NCBI RefSeq assembly: GCF_018613315.1
Contig: NZ_JAGGQL010000014.1
Coordinates: 25,297-89,296, forward strand
DNA length: 64,000 bases
Direction: 5' to 3'
From: Bacillus sp. ISL-37
GTDB lineage: Bacteria; Bacillota; Bacilli; Bacillales; Cytobacillaceae
Both the position numbers and the translations under genes were made by a program. Numbering within the stretch: position 1 is the stretch's first letter; every line of letters starts with the position of its first letter. Below are positions 63,962 to 64,000 of this stretch, piece by piece. Below the pieces are notes generated by a model. It searched no databases. It was not told the origin of the DNA and worked only from the letters and a program-made list of their open reading frames with translations.

Positions 63962-64000
63962 ATAGAAATGTATAGCCTACTGTCCAGAAACGCAGAAACT

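Noticed and set aside
1..64000. Prophage, insertion sequence or integrative element
   Set aside because: No transposase, integrase, terminase or structural phage genes and no tRNA-flanking repeats were seen.

Overview
The window looks like a chromosomal segment of a low-to-moderate GC, endospore-former-type Bacillaceae (Bacillus/Mesobacillus/Cytobacillus-like). The evidence is strong AGGAGG-type ribosome binding sites, many TTG/GTG starts, a yclNOPQ-type siderophore operon under a perfect Fur box, GlpP-type antitermination leaders, a YtrA-type GntR operon, DbpA, LtaS and RNase J. There is no rRNA, tRNA, CRISPR array, transposase or prophage. It reads as ordinary chromosome with accessory patches and an unusual amount of repeat DNA.

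Layout: 1-2789 holds the 3' end of a large beta-rich protein of unknown function and a metal-dependent amidohydrolase. 2933-4546 is an AAE-type transporter. 4987-8927 is a Fur-controlled siderophore (petrobactin-type) uptake operon with a heme-oxygenase-like monooxygenase coupled to its end. 9611-10669 is an aromatic-acid-exporter family protein. 10760-13458 is a GntR/ABC operon. 13700-18873 holds a small membrane protein, an ABC exporter, a hypothetical membrane protein, proC and a UvrC-like protein lacking the C-terminal nuclease half. 18881-22165 is a two-component system next to a secreted protein with eight 28-residue repeats and a Gly-rich tail. 22422-24277 is a vWA / zinc-ribbon DUF4352 / HTH cluster. 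24908-30771 carries dbpA, a TRM11-like methyltransferase, a CDF metal exporter and ltaS. 30828-34453 carries UspA, SulP and an RNase J. 35106-36026 is a soluble PAS-MCP. 36187-40098 is glpP, a glpT interrupted by one in-frame TAA, and glpD, the last two behind GlpP-type leader terminators. 40139-51767 holds mostly metabolic and transport genes: an amidase, AhpD-like, POT, CaCA, Nudix-GNAT, AbgT and a prolyl 4-hydroxylase. 51995-52529 is a micro-operon of three overlapping small genes, one VbhA-antitoxin-like. 52600-56894 holds an ADP-ribosylglycohydrolase, a 43-residue ORF, an acyltransferase, an EcsC protein and an arylamine N-acetyltransferase. 57342-62897 is a 1851-residue secreted amylopullulanase behind two LacI/CcpA-type operators, followed by an alpha/beta hydrolase.

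The most unusual features are in the non-coding DNA. Three tandem arrays of unrelated sequence (9176-9591, 34693-34960, 42844-43160) all have a unit of exactly 52 bp. All sit in the same setting: just beyond the terminator of one minus-strand gene and before the 5' end of the next. A 20-bp array at 4818-4927 has the same setting. Separately, a dispersed repeat occurs four times, each time within about ten bases 3' of a stop codon and always in the same orientation relative to that gene. These, the glpT nonsense mutation, the small-gene operon and the 28-residue-repeat protein beside its two-component system deserve most attention.
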